Origin: Pseudeuparius sepicola
Lineage: Eukaryota > Arthropoda > Insecta > Coleoptera > Anthribidae
Direction of reading: 5' to 3'
Assembly: GCA_963920635.1 (NCBI GenBank)
Contig: OY987298.1
Coordinates: forward strand, 124,071,735 to 124,135,734
Length of the DNA: 64,000 nucleotides
A program made the position numbers and the translations under genes. The notes under the pieces are model-generated. The model made no database searches. It saw only the letters and a program-made list of their open reading frames with translations, and had not been told where the DNA came from. Of the stretch, positions 29,840-40,217 are shown piece after piece (position 1 is the first letter of the stretch; every line of letters begins with the position of its first letter).

Positions 29840-31140
29840 TAGCACGCCCCTGTGGGGGCGCTATTTTTTATAGCGCAGTTTTCGTTCACGTCCGATTTTT
29901 CCCTTTTTGTGTACTCACCGGGGGGCTCCCTTATAGCCTCTTTTATTTAAGAAAGGAAAAATCGGACTCTCGGTGAAACGGTTTGCTCAGGCGCCAGTTT
30001 TTTAGAGCGGTATGCTCCGCTTTATACCCAGGATAGCATTCGTCAGAGAAAATTTAATTCCAGAGTTCGGTGGTGCGTCGAGAGTGGGGCACAAATAAGG
30101 AAGACTTGGCAAATTTTAACACGGTTTATTCGAAGTTCGATTAACAATAACTATGATTGAAAAGTATTTGTTTAACAGTTTCAAATTACTGCCACGGCCG
30201 GTCCAGAGAGATCCACGTGGGTGTCTGGAAAAAGAAAGTGCAGGTTAAGCCTCTATCGCGGATATTCTGTTTTATTATTGACACGGTTTTGTCTACAGGT
30301 GGTAAGCAAGCTCGAAACTATTCAGGACAACTAATAGAAAATACGGCAATTCAACAAGACGCGGGGCGAGTCTACACACCCAGTCCAAGCGGTACGGGTC
30401 GGCAAAGCTTGGTGCAAACGGTAGGTACTTAAATAATCTTCCCGTGTCGATGGTAGATGGTACTCACGCCACCAACACGGTACCAAGCCTAGCTTCAGTT
30501 AACCTTGATCTGGGGGTGTAATGAACCGGTGTCGGCTGCGGATAAATAACTCACAACAGCAACACGGTTCGGGACAGTTTCTAAATCTTAACCTAATAAT
30601 GCTCACCAGGAAATATGCCGGAAATCAGAGAAGCGAAGAGAAGAGCCTCCTCGGCAGCCGCGGCGTATTTATCGGGCTCGGTGGCGCCCCTCCCTTCGTG
30701 AGTGCGCCGGCCGTCCATTGGTCGGAGCAGTGGCGAGACATTCGGTGATCGTCCCCACTCTTCTGGTACCCAAAACGGCTGCCGGGGGCTAGAGTGGCCG
30801 TTAGGGGTAGTGGCACCCCCCATAGGGCTCGGACGGTGGTCTCTCTGGCTCGGGCATGTCCAATATACCCGAACTTCAAAAAAGAACGGCGGCTCTAGCT
30901 GCAATTTGAATTAATATCCCAGTTCTACCCCAAGTCGGTATCCCACAACCCTTATGGTAACATAAGCATCTATTATTCGGCGGCGGAAAGCCGGAAACTA
31001 ATCAAAACCAGGATTTAATTAAATGCAATAAAACTGGAATGTCGGCCTACTATGTAGAAAAAGTCATCGGTGTGGACATAAAAAACTACCACGGCGGATA
31101 GCCGGCCGCTAAAAATAGCGCGGCGAGGAAATAAGTGGGT
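29840..31140 (-). other. GC-rich promoter- or LTR-like block
   Basis: Clearly richer in G+C than its surroundings. On the minus strand there is GATAAATACGCCGCGG (TATA-like, about 30672-30657) followed by a C/T-rich stretch and a donor-like TGGTGAGC; farther on are AATAATAAAAC and CGAATAAACC (polyadenylation-like, about 30270 and 30130). At 29840-30025 there are small hairpins (GCGCTAT...ATAGCGC; CGCCCC...GGGGCG) and an inverted pair around GTCCGATTTTTCC. This is compatible with a solo LTR or retroelement leader on the minus strand, or with an unknown gene's promoter. No protein family is recognisable in the frames here. Confidence 0.3.
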
Positions 31141-31230
31141 GTTAAAAATAAAAATGAAAACGGGAAATTAGTAACTTCGTTACAATGGGGTGGTCCAAAT
31201 TTTATGGATAAAACTTCAAGAATCTATATG

Positions 31231-32027
31231 GACCGGGAGATAGTGACAGATTTTTGGACGTGATTTTACTCAGTATGCCTTTCAAAGGGCATTATGTGGC
31301 ACATATTCTCACAATAATAAGGTATGAATTAGAGAGTCATCCTGGGTTCTTCATGTGAAAAACTGAGTTTTCAATTATTCGAAAAATATGTGTTTTGATG
31401 TGATTTTATACAGGCTGCCATGTGTTTTATAATGAACTTCAAAATAAAAAATTCCTCGGAAAAAATAGGCATACCGTTATGGTTTCTGAACAGGCTTCCA
31501 ATGAGAAGTATGCAAGTTCTTATTATGAAAATGCTGAAAAAAAGATGGCATACCGTTTGCGCATGTCCAAGTACACTTTACATCGAATAACTCATTTAAA
31601 TGATTAAATAACATTCAATTTAAACAGTACTTGGCAAGCGTAAAAGGTATGCCATCCTTTTTTCAGCATTTTCATAACAAGCACTTGCATACTTCTCATT
31701 GGCAGCCTGTTCAGAAATGTGGAAAAATTAATTATTAAAATACAAGATCACGTGGCAATAATAGCCCTTTGGACCCACCCTAACGGTATGCCTATTTTTT
31801 CCGAGGAATTTTTTATTTTGAAGTTCATTATAAAACACATGGCAGCCTGTATAAAATCATATCAAAACGCATATTTTTCGAATAATTGAAAACTCAGTTT
31901 TTCACATGAAGAACCCAGGATGACTCTGATTCATACCTTATTATTGTGAGAATATGTGCCACATAATGCCCTTTGAAAGGCATACTGAGTAAAATCACGT
32001 CCAAAAATCTGTCACTATCTCCCGGTC
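31231..32027. repeat. Foldback element family H
   Basis: A 797-bp palindrome running from GACCGGGAGATAGTGACAG to CTGTCACTATCTCCCGGTC. The arms share GCCTTTCAAAGGGCATTATG, the AACTGAGTTTTCAATTATTCG block and ATTCCTCGGAAAAAATAGGC. The frames at 31422-31607 plus and 31894-32076 minus are arm sequence. Confidence 0.85.
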
Positions 32028-32560
32028 TAATAGAAAACATCAAAGTAATGGATTTTGGATTTTTTCTTATAAACATGTGTATCGAAATCTGCCAAATTTC
32101 AATTTTTTTTCAAGTTTTCTTTAATTTCTCCTAAATAAAGGCAGCTAAGGAAAACATATTTAGTACAGTTTAAAAACACACTAAATGCTGTAAATTAAAA
32201 ATAATTGGCCTGTGCCAGGGAGGGGGGAGTCAAACATATTTAAAAAAAAAGGTCACTGGAAAAGTAATTTTTTTGTCTCAACTAAATTTCCCAATCAATT
32301 CTAAGGAAGAACTATTTTTTACTTATTTTACAAGTATCGTTTTTTGAAAAATTAGAAAAAGTAAAAAATAGTTGTAAACTAACCTTGGTCTGCACGTCAT
32401 ATTGCTTACCCCATTTTCGAATTATTTGCACATACGGCATATTATAGAAAATTAAAGTAAAAGATCAATAGCAATTTATTAACAAGTAAAATATCTAAAC
32501 ATTTTATTCAACTATTCTTCAAAATGCCTGCTGCCAACAAATCCGCACATACGACACCTT
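32028..32560. other. Gene-free stretch
   Basis: AT-rich; I see no gene or repeat partner. Confidence 0.4.
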
Positions 32561-32599
32561 CTAGTTATACTGCAGACGAAAGAAGATAATTTTCACGCC

Positions 32600-32960
32600 T
32601 GGGATCATCGCAGGCCTCTTGAATTCTGCCTCTGCCAGTGAGCTCAGATTCGGCCTAAAATAATTTAGGTATCCCCAGACGAAGAATCTTTCACTTGCAA
32701 CAAATTCCTCCGAACGCGACGGGCGCACTGCGCCGAATGCAACAAACATTTTTACGCACAGTTTGTGTTCGCCGCGTTCCCGGCAACACCAAACACAACT
32801 GTGTTGGTCAGCGCGTTCGACAAAAATGGATGCAGATGATGTAGCAGTAGCTGCTGGCACATTTTTGCTAATAGATGCATTAACTACCATGTAACGCCAA
32901 AAAGAAAAAAACCTGAGAATAAAGAAAAGTGTGGACAAGACGCAATTCTCTATAAATTAG
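32600..32960 (+). pseudogene. Possible PIF/Harbinger transposase start, broken
   Basis: The plus frame from ATG 32826 reads MDADDVAVAAGTFLLIDALT and stops at 32892-32894, followed in frame by RQKEKNLRIKKSVDK. Acidic-then-AVAA starts followed by a basic Lys/Arg stretch occur in PIF/Harbinger transposases, and the GC-richer leader (32600-32820) would be its promoter side. The evidence is thin; the minus-strand frame 32561-32938 is the alternative reading and matches nothing I know. Confidence 0.25.
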
Positions 32961-32999
32961 AAACAGCTCATAAATAATAAAATATTAACACGATCCACG

Positions 33000-33639
33000 G
33001 GTGCCAAACTAGGTGCCAAACCAACTACATATACCTATCTGTAAAAAAAACATTTTTTGGGGAGATGACATTAAACTACTTGTTTCAGTGCCCACAAAAT
33101 TTGTATTTTGAGCAAGAATGTTTTTTTGAGTTTTTCACATTATGTGAAGATTGCATGAAATTGAAAGTCTCGCTACTACATGTTTCTAAATTACTTGCTG
33201 CTGTTGTGGACATTGGAGATGTATTATTAAGTGGAAGAAGTTGCTAACTATTGTTTTTGGTTCTTTCAATAATGCCAGTCGCTTTGTTTTTTAACAGTCT
33301 GTTGTTTTGCCTATTGGATACTTTCTTAAAGAGGGTAGGATGAGACACATGAGCCAATGCTGATGATATTCGCTATGTTTGCAACAAGCTATAAATGGTT
33401 TTATTACACTTATAGGTACAAGTTAGGGACAAATTTAGCTTAATAAATGAGGCATAAATCACATAATCACAATGTCTTTTTTCCTAGTTTTTCTTTTTTT
33501 TCAGTGGGGAATGCCTTATCTACATCCTTGGAGACATGAATGGTGAACCTGTAGCTCATGTGATCTCTAGCAGCCCGTGTTGCGCCGCAAATAGAGAAAA
33601 AGTTTTTAGCAGGAGGTAGTTTTTGCCGGGCAAAAACAA
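33000..33639. other. Gene-free stretch
   Basis: I see no gene. The frame at 33065-33247 plus has no recognisable motif. Confidence 0.4.
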
Positions 33640-34330
33640 GGACATTCAAAACGATCCCAGATGCACGAAGCCGTAGTTGAAACATTTTGTCGGCCAAAAT
33701 CTATCCCTCCAACCTCCGAAGAGAGTTGCTTTTGGTCAAATCCTCGCCATTTTCAGCAAGGTCATTCAAAACGACATCAGGTGCACAAATCCATGATAAA
33801 AAAAATTGTCCGACAAAAACTACTCCCTCCATCTCTTTAGAGAATTAAAAACTTGATAACTCCACTGTTTCTGATCTGATTCTCACCCATGTCACATAAT
33901 GGACATTCAAAAGTCTCGAAAATCAAATCTGTGTTTAAAAAAATTTGCCGGGCAAAAAATACTCCTCCCCACCCCCAAAGAAGTTATTTTTGGCCGAATC
34001 CTCTGTTTTCAGCAAGGACATTCAAAACAATCCAGGTGGTTGAAAAAATTTGCTGGATAAAAACGACACCCCTTTCATTTATTTAAGGGAAAAACGTGAT
34101 ACCTAACTCCACTGTTTCTGGTCCGCAACTCAGACCAGAAACAAAGACGTTAAAAAAAGTATCAGAAATCTAATCCGTGATTGAGAAAATCTGCCAGTGA
34201 AAACTACCCCTCCCCACATGCTGAGAGAATTGATTTTAGTCCGATCCTCACTGTTTTCACCAAGAGCATTCAAAATCTGTAATTCAAAAAATTAATGGCC
34301 ATAAGCTACCCCTGCAACTCTTTAGGGGAA
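33640..34330. repeat. Diverged tandem repeat with alternating unit types
   Basis: The anchor GGACATTCAAAA (or GGTCATTCAAAA, GAGCATTCAAAA) recurs at 33640, 33760, 33901, 34016 and 34265, with a degraded start near 34142. Short (115-120) and long (about 131-141) units alternate, giving a dimer of roughly 250-260 bases. Long units carry the ACTCCACTGTTTCTG block; short units carry TTTTGG followed by C-rich text and TTTTCAGCAA. Identity between units is moderate, so the array is old. Confidence 0.75.
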
Positions 34331-34515
34331 AATTATATCTCTCTTCTTTCAAGTGCGATTATTATTGGCTGGCAAATTGTTGGAATCACGGATTGGATAA
34401 ACCTGAACAATCCCTACTAATTCAGTTTTTTTCTTTATTTACAGTCCAGTTGTTTTTGTCCATGCATTCCAGTTGTTTTTGTCCAAGGGGCAGTTACTGA
34501 CAATCCAGTAATTGA

Positions 34516-35493
34516 CTAAACTAATTGATTTGCTACATTTATTCGATTTTGTAGAGAATTTTCTATATATCCTTCTGCTACTTGAGAAGACTTCCAGCCC
34601 CCATGTCTTTTTAATGTTGTAATATTCGCACCTGCGTTTACCGACGTAGTCGCTGACGTACGGCGGAAACAGTGGCCGCAGTATATTCTTGTGGGTTTTC
34701 TAGATTCAGGAACGTGCCAATTGGTTTAGGCATGTTACCCAGTTTATTTATGCCAATTACTTAGCGTGTACATTTATTTTTTTGGAAATTAATAAAAAAA
34801 ATTATCAGACGGAACAAGAGAAGGTCTCAGTGCCCAATATTTCTTTACATTATAATAAAAATCTCCCGTGATTGTAAATTCTCTTGGTTTTTTAGTTTTC
34901 GTATTAGGAACTGCAATTAGTATTGCGGAACCTAAATCTTTAATGTCAGAAACTTTCATGTTGTAAAGTTCATTCTTACGACAAGCCCCAAAAACACCAA
35001 TTACAAGGGCGACCTAAAATAAGTAAATTTTATTAAGTTATTTGAGAGATAATTTTTACTACCTTTGTAGCTAAATATATCACATCCGGAGCATTTTCTA
35101 AGAATTGTCTAACATTTTCTTCTGTAAAAACCTTCGATTTCTTAGGTAAATAGTTTTCCGAGGAGCCTTTTAGTAAAGATTTTAATTTTTTGTATTTTGT
35201 TATATCGATATCATGTTTCACATTTATCGTTGCTTTTAAAATTGAATACATTTTCAATAGAGTCAAGGATTTCCATTTTTTTAAAAATCACCAAAAAATG
35301 CAATTAAAACATTTTCAGAAAATGAGGTAGTTTTCTTTTCTTGTTGCCACTTCCTTAACAACGCATAATATTTTTTATATTCATGTTTCGATTTTTGCGG
35401 CAGCAGGTTCTCACTTATATTATTCGCACAATTTGTAATTTCAGGTGGAGTATTATCAAATTCCATATCAAAATCACTCGAGTTTTCACTCAT
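34516..35493 (-). pseudogene. Crypton-like tyrosine recombinase pseudogene
   Basis: Starting at MSENSSDFDMEFDNTPPEIT (35493), the minus strand reads KYYALLRKWQQEK, SENVLIAFFGDF, then after a frameshift KKWKSLTLLKMYSILKATIN, FLENAPDVIYLATK, an intron of 49 bases (35062-35014, GT-AG), VALVIGVFGACRKNELYNMK, TITGDFYYNVKKYWALRPS, INKLGNMPKPIGTFL, a second frameshift, then GHCFRRTSATTSVNAGANIT, LKRHGGWKSSQVAEGYIEN and a stop at 34516-34518. The arginine of GACR, the H-x-x-R of GHCFRR, the tryptophan of GGW and the tyrosine of EGY match the tyrosine recombinase active site. At least two frameshifts, plus an in-frame stop before VIGINK, make it inactive. The absence of a reverse transcriptase favours a Crypton over DIRS/Ngaro. 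Confidence 0.85.
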
Positions 35494-35639
35494 TTTATTT
35501 AACTTAAAACACGTTTGAAAATACTTATTATGACGCGCACCCCCACGCCGCAATTGTTGACAGCGAGGTTGACAGTCTTGAAATCCATGGCACTCTATGC
35601 TGTGTTTAGTTCGATTAGCATTATATTCATTCATTGTCT

Positions 35640-36258
35640 TGTTATGGAATGAATATATATAAAAAAAATGCAGTAATTTATTATTATTAGTACGAAATAT
35701 TAGTAACCCTATTATTATATTGTTTATTTATGTGTAATAGATTACAAAAATTATATTAAGATCCTGGAAATACATGCAAAACACTCGAGAAACAAGTATT
35801 TAAGAATAAATCATCTCGCTCTAGAGTGAGAATTTTTAAGTTCTATTATTAAAAACGATTTTAGAATACTTACATTCACGAATGGTCGTGTAGAAAATAC
35901 TTTATGTATTCCTGCTCACATACTTTATTTTGTGGGTTAATTTATGACTTTGTGACACATTTCGTACATATTTTGATATAACTTCAAGTATAATTGAAAG
36001 CACATCTCTTTGGAGTTAATATTCCTACATGTTTATAGGCGTGTATAAGTAATAAAGTAGTGATGGTATCTAGACCGGTTACGACGGTCACAAAAATGGG
36101 TCATTTTTAAAAATGAAAGAAAACCATTTCTAGTGTTTTTGTCATAATTTTCACATTAAAATGGTATGTGAAACTCATATATTTGCGAATTCAACGCCTG
36201 CCAACATGAACCAATGAAATGACATAATTTTTGAAATATTAATTAATATCAGGTGATG
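35640..36258. other. Gene-free stretch
   Basis: AT-rich; no supported feature. Confidence 0.4.
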
Positions 36259-36298
36259 ATTTCAGCGATAATACCACTAGTGGTATTTTCGCTGAAAT
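36259..36298. repeat. 40-bp near-perfect palindrome
   Basis: ATTTCAGCGATAATACCACT is followed by its reverse complement with one mismatch. The centre CCACTAGTGG has no loop. It would form a cruciform or be the fused ends of an element. Confidence 0.9.
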
Positions 36299-36561
36299 CC
36301 TACTCTCTTAGTTACGTCCTAGTTACGCTACACCAATATTGTGGCAGCTAAAACTGATAACCCGATAACTTCATCACATTACCAAATTTAATATAGGACT
36401 AGAAGACATGTTTTCAGTTATCACATAATCGTTAAGTATCTATTAGCACAAAAAATATATTCAGAACCGAAAGCTCAACCTAAATGACAGCTGTCAAATG
36501 GACTAACTTGTAAGCATGGTAATTAAATTTATATACGGCTAGTTAAGTAAAAGATTCATGT

Positions 36562-36622
36562 GACCTCAATGGGCTAGGGCATGATTCTCGCAGATCCTGG
36601 GTTCAAATCCCGGTTGTGGCGG
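36562..36622 (+). pseudogene. Truncated tRNA-Pro-like sequence with Pol III promoter boxes
   Basis: The text ACCTCAATGGGCTAGGGC (A-box-like), ATGATTCTCGC, then TGGGTTCAAATCCCGG (B box and T arm) follows a tRNA-Pro pattern, but the second half of the anticodon arm and the variable region are missing, so it cannot be a working tRNA. A run of T begins at 36623 and would stop Pol III. It may be a pseudogene or the head of a tRNA-derived SINE. Confidence 0.6.
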
Positions 36623-36639
36623 CTTTTTTTTATTTTTTT

Positions 36640-37760
36640 AATTACATTTTCGAAAAGGGGGAAATATTTATAATTCTTGTAGTTAATTTATTCCTAAGAA
36701 GTTGGGTTGATAAATTATGACTACTGAATAATTATCAAACTATTTGCAGTTGTTGACCACTTGCTTTGTGGCCGGTCAAGATCAATCGTGAGTCACCGGA
36801 CAATATCCTAAAAATGACCAATCACAATGACCGTGACTGCCAACACTATAATAAAGTAATGCAAACGTTACGAAACTACCTTAAAAATAATAATTTGTTT
36901 GTCACAATCTCGCCCCACCTAGGGGTGACTTTGTGACACCATTAAAATAACATGTCCAGGCAATGTCACCTCGAGGGGAAAAATGAAAAAGACCATATAT
37001 CAAAGGAGTGATATTTATTGCCTATAATCATTGCACATTTTTAAACAAAATGAAAGAACGCAAACAAATAAGGAATGACAAACTAAATAGGTAGGTTATA
37101 CGTATATACGAGTACTAATAAAAAAAGGACAACGTATTTTGCAGTGTCTGCCACCCTCAATTATCTACCAAGTTTCACGGTACTATCTATATGCGAGCAG
37201 GGCCCTTTGGCAGCATAGAACTTAAGGTTTCTGGCAGGATAATTGGAATGTATGCTATCGAAAACATCACTGGATGGTTGTACTCTCACAGAGAAGAACA
37301 TACTGTCACAAAGTCGGTACAGTCTACAGTAATGCTTAAATAAACGTATTATTATTATTACTTACCTCTGGCAACTAAATTTTGAGCCACCTATCTTGAT
37401 CCACAATCCACACTAGATGTCCAAACTATTCACATTTTCACTGTAAAAACGATATTTTCCAAGAATAGAACATTTTGCTTCTAATCTTTAAGGATTAAAG
37501 AAAACAAGAATATATTTTTAAATATTTACTGAAGAATTTTCAAACAAGCTACAAAGTTTCAAGTCTACCAAATAAAACAGCAGTAAAGTCAACCAAGTAT
37601 TTATGTATTTTTTGTTCCCTATTGATTTGGCTGTTATGTCTGTTTCATTTTAACTAACCAGTATCAAAGAAAATACTACCCATTATCAAACATAAATATA
37701 CATATTTTGAGAACTTTCAGACTTTTACTTTTATGAAAATATAAACAGAACCTATCTTAT
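36640..37760. other. Gene-free stretch
   Basis: I see no gene or RNA. A 20-25-base motif around GACAGCTGTCAAATGGACT at about 36485-36510 recurs at about 38143-38165. Confidence 0.4.
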
Positions 37761-37764
37761 ATAA

Positions 37765-38175
37765 ATGGAAATTATGGTAGAACTCCAAGCTCCTTTCGGT
37801 AAGAAGCAGCGCTTGCAGTTTCTTGTCATGCATTTTTGTGTTTACACTACTTTGCAGCTGTTTGTACGCTCAGCACTATCTCTGCTTGAACCTAGAATGA
37901 TAATGTGTACCGATCAAGTCGTGCAAGTATGGACACAAAAACTATTAAGTCGAACTGATGGTACCATTTCCCTCTTTGGCCTGCAGCAGTGGTATGCTCG
38001 TAGCAAAAAGAACAAAAATAAAACTATTACCGGGCGGTCGCAACCACCAGCTACATGCTTATCGGGCCACCAGACAGTTCAATTTAACAGGTTTCTATTT
38101 CGTATCACAGAAAATATAGCTGCACACCAAAAAAAACATCTTAATGGCAGCTGTCAAATGGACTCCAACTTATGA
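37765..38175 (+). other. Unrecognised 136-codon open frame
   Basis: The longest frame in this part of the window. It contains MVELQAPFGKKQRLQFLVM and LFGLQQWYARSKKNKNKT. I do not recognise a family. A short piece (CAGTTTCTTGTCATGCAT) also occurs at about 46250, and the 3' end overlaps a motif shared with 36485, so it may be repeat-derived. There is no promoter or splice evidence. Confidence 0.2.
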
Positions 38176-38595
38176 TGGCCAAAACAAATACGTAACATTT
38201 ATTTTGAAATAGCAGCTTCCCAAAATACAATGTTACTAATTTGAGCTGACTTCTCAATATCAATGCACTTAGAAAATAATAAGTTTAACTGTTATATTTT
38301 GGACTTCAAAAAAGACGAGATACGAAGGCTGTGTAGATTTCTGTGAGTGTCGACCATCTATTATTATTGATACAAATAAAATGATACTAATAATAATAAT
38401 AATGACGTTATTGGCAATGGGCTAATACACCATTTTTTTTAGTTGTTTATCTGATTGTATAGGTGAGAAAACTCCACAATATTTTTTAAAATTTGTCCAA
38501 CAACTGGGATTTACCCGGAAAAAAAATTCAAACATTTCCGTTACTATCGGGTAAAACCATTGTCTATCCATTTCTATAGACAAGGGTAAAACATA

Positions 38596-39338
38596 TACAG
38601 TGTGTCCCAATTTGATACTGGACACCTCAGAACTATATGAAGGACAAGGAAAACAAATGGTCTCTATTTTTTTATTGGTAGTCCCAAGGGAGAGTATCTC
38701 ATAGCCGGTGGTATTTGGATGGAGCAATTGTTTCATGGCCTGCTATGATTTTTTAAAATAGCTAATTTTCAAGAAACCCTATTAGGGATTTTTTTACGAC
38801 AAAATGTTATTAAGAAAACTTGTTCAGAATGAAAAACTGAGTAGAATTGCAAAATTTCAAAAGTCTAGGCCTACTTTGATTTTTAGCTTTTTCGCCACTT
38901 TCTCCCACTTTTTTCTTAAAAATGTGTCCTTTCTGGAGCTTTCACGTCAAAATATTATTAAGGAAATTTGATCATCGTGAAAAAATAAAATTTTGACGTG
39001 AAATCTCCAGAAAGGACACTTTTCTAAGAAGAAAGTGGGAGATAAATCTAAAAATCTAAGTAGGCCTAGCCTTTTGAAATTATGCCAATCTACTAAATTT
39101 TTCATTCCGAACAAGTTTTCTTAATAACATTTTGTCGTAAAAAAATCCCTAATGGGGTTTCTTGAAAATTTGCGATTTTAAAAAATCATAGCAGGCCATG
39201 AAATAATTACCCCATCCAAATACCACCGGCTATGAGATACTCTCCCTTGGTACTACCAATAAAAAAATAAAGACCATTTGTTTTCCTTGCCCTTCATATA
39301 TTTCTGAGGTGTCCAGTATCAAATTGGGACACACTGTA
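38596..39338. repeat. Foldback MITE family E, complete copy
   Basis: A 743-bp palindrome, TACAGTGTGTCCCAATTTGA to TCAAATTGGGACACACTGTA. The arms share CCAAATACCACCGGCTATGA and the TCCAGAAAGGACAC centre. The TA-ended, CAGTGTGTCCC termini fit mariner-type MITEs. The half copy at 21890-22125 belongs to the same family. Frames 38422-38736 and 39230-39421 minus fall in it. Confidence 0.9.
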
Positions 39339-39505
39339 ATATGGTAACGCTGCTCATATTTCCGCCACAGGCCAATGATGAAAGAGCATTTTGTGTGCAC
39401 AACCGAGCCATGAACGGTCATTAGGATAACAGAAGTTCATATTCATTATTTTTATTTTATTTTTTTAGTTTAAATTGTGACGAATCCTTTCTCACAATGG
39501 AATTA

Positions 39506-39667
39506 AAAAAGTACTTTGTACTTTGTTGTTTCAATACCAGCGGCAACCCAAAGAAATAATTTTAGCATATATGTATTTTGGCAAAATCAATGGTTGGCAG
39601 CTGTAAATCCTCAAACAAATAAAAAAAATTCTATCTATTGTGAGAATCATTTTGATGGTGACAAATA
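39506..39667 (+). pseudogene. THAP-type zinc finger remnant
   Basis: One frame gives KKYFVLCCFNTSGNPKK and another gives YVFWQNQWLAAVNPQ then NSIYCENHFDGDK and a stop. A C-x4-type pair, a tryptophan in the middle and C-x2-H-F at the end is the C2CH pattern of THAP domains. A frameshift and stop separate the halves. It is probably a relic of a P-like transposase. Confidence 0.55.
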
Positions 39668-39679
39668 ATGCTACCACAT

Positions 39680-40217
39680 CTTTTTCGCAATACTTAAGTA
39701 CAGCTTTTAGTTTTTCTCATGTTTAATAACTTCCACATTCACATTTTTTATCTTTCTGATTTTTGTTGGTAAACGCACATACCTACCATGTCGAATTCGA
39801 CATAGTATGGCAATTAGTTATTCGAACATGGCTTCACACATCCGTCTTCCATTCTCGCAAAAAGACAATTTGCGGTTTGAAATGTATTCAGTTCATAATC
39901 TGTAACACAGACTGATTCGACATTTTTACATACAATGTGACGCACCGATTACAGAAAATGATTAATAAAAGCGGCATTATCCGACTCTCGATCTATCAGG
40001 GTAATGCCCAAAGTCCACTTAGACAAGCATTATCTTTTTAGTTAATAGCTTCTATTGTGATATTTAAATTGTACACAAATTATTCTCTGTAATAATACAT
40101 TTTAACTGCTTCCTAGAAGTAGAAATTATACAATAATTATTATTCGGAAATGCCCTGGTGCCTATTTTCATTTTGGCTTAATTAAAGCCCATAAAATCGA
40201 ATAACTGTCATTTCCGA
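39680..40217. other. Gene-free stretch
   Basis: AT-rich; no supported feature. Confidence 0.4.

Noticed and set aside
30593..30904. 103-codon minus-strand frame in GC-rich sequence
   Set aside because: High G+C lengthens frames by chance; two overlapping frames exist on the same strand and one on the other, none with a known motif.
32561..32938. 125-codon minus-strand frame
   Set aside because: No recognisable domain; the opposite strand offers a better, though still weak, transposase-start reading.
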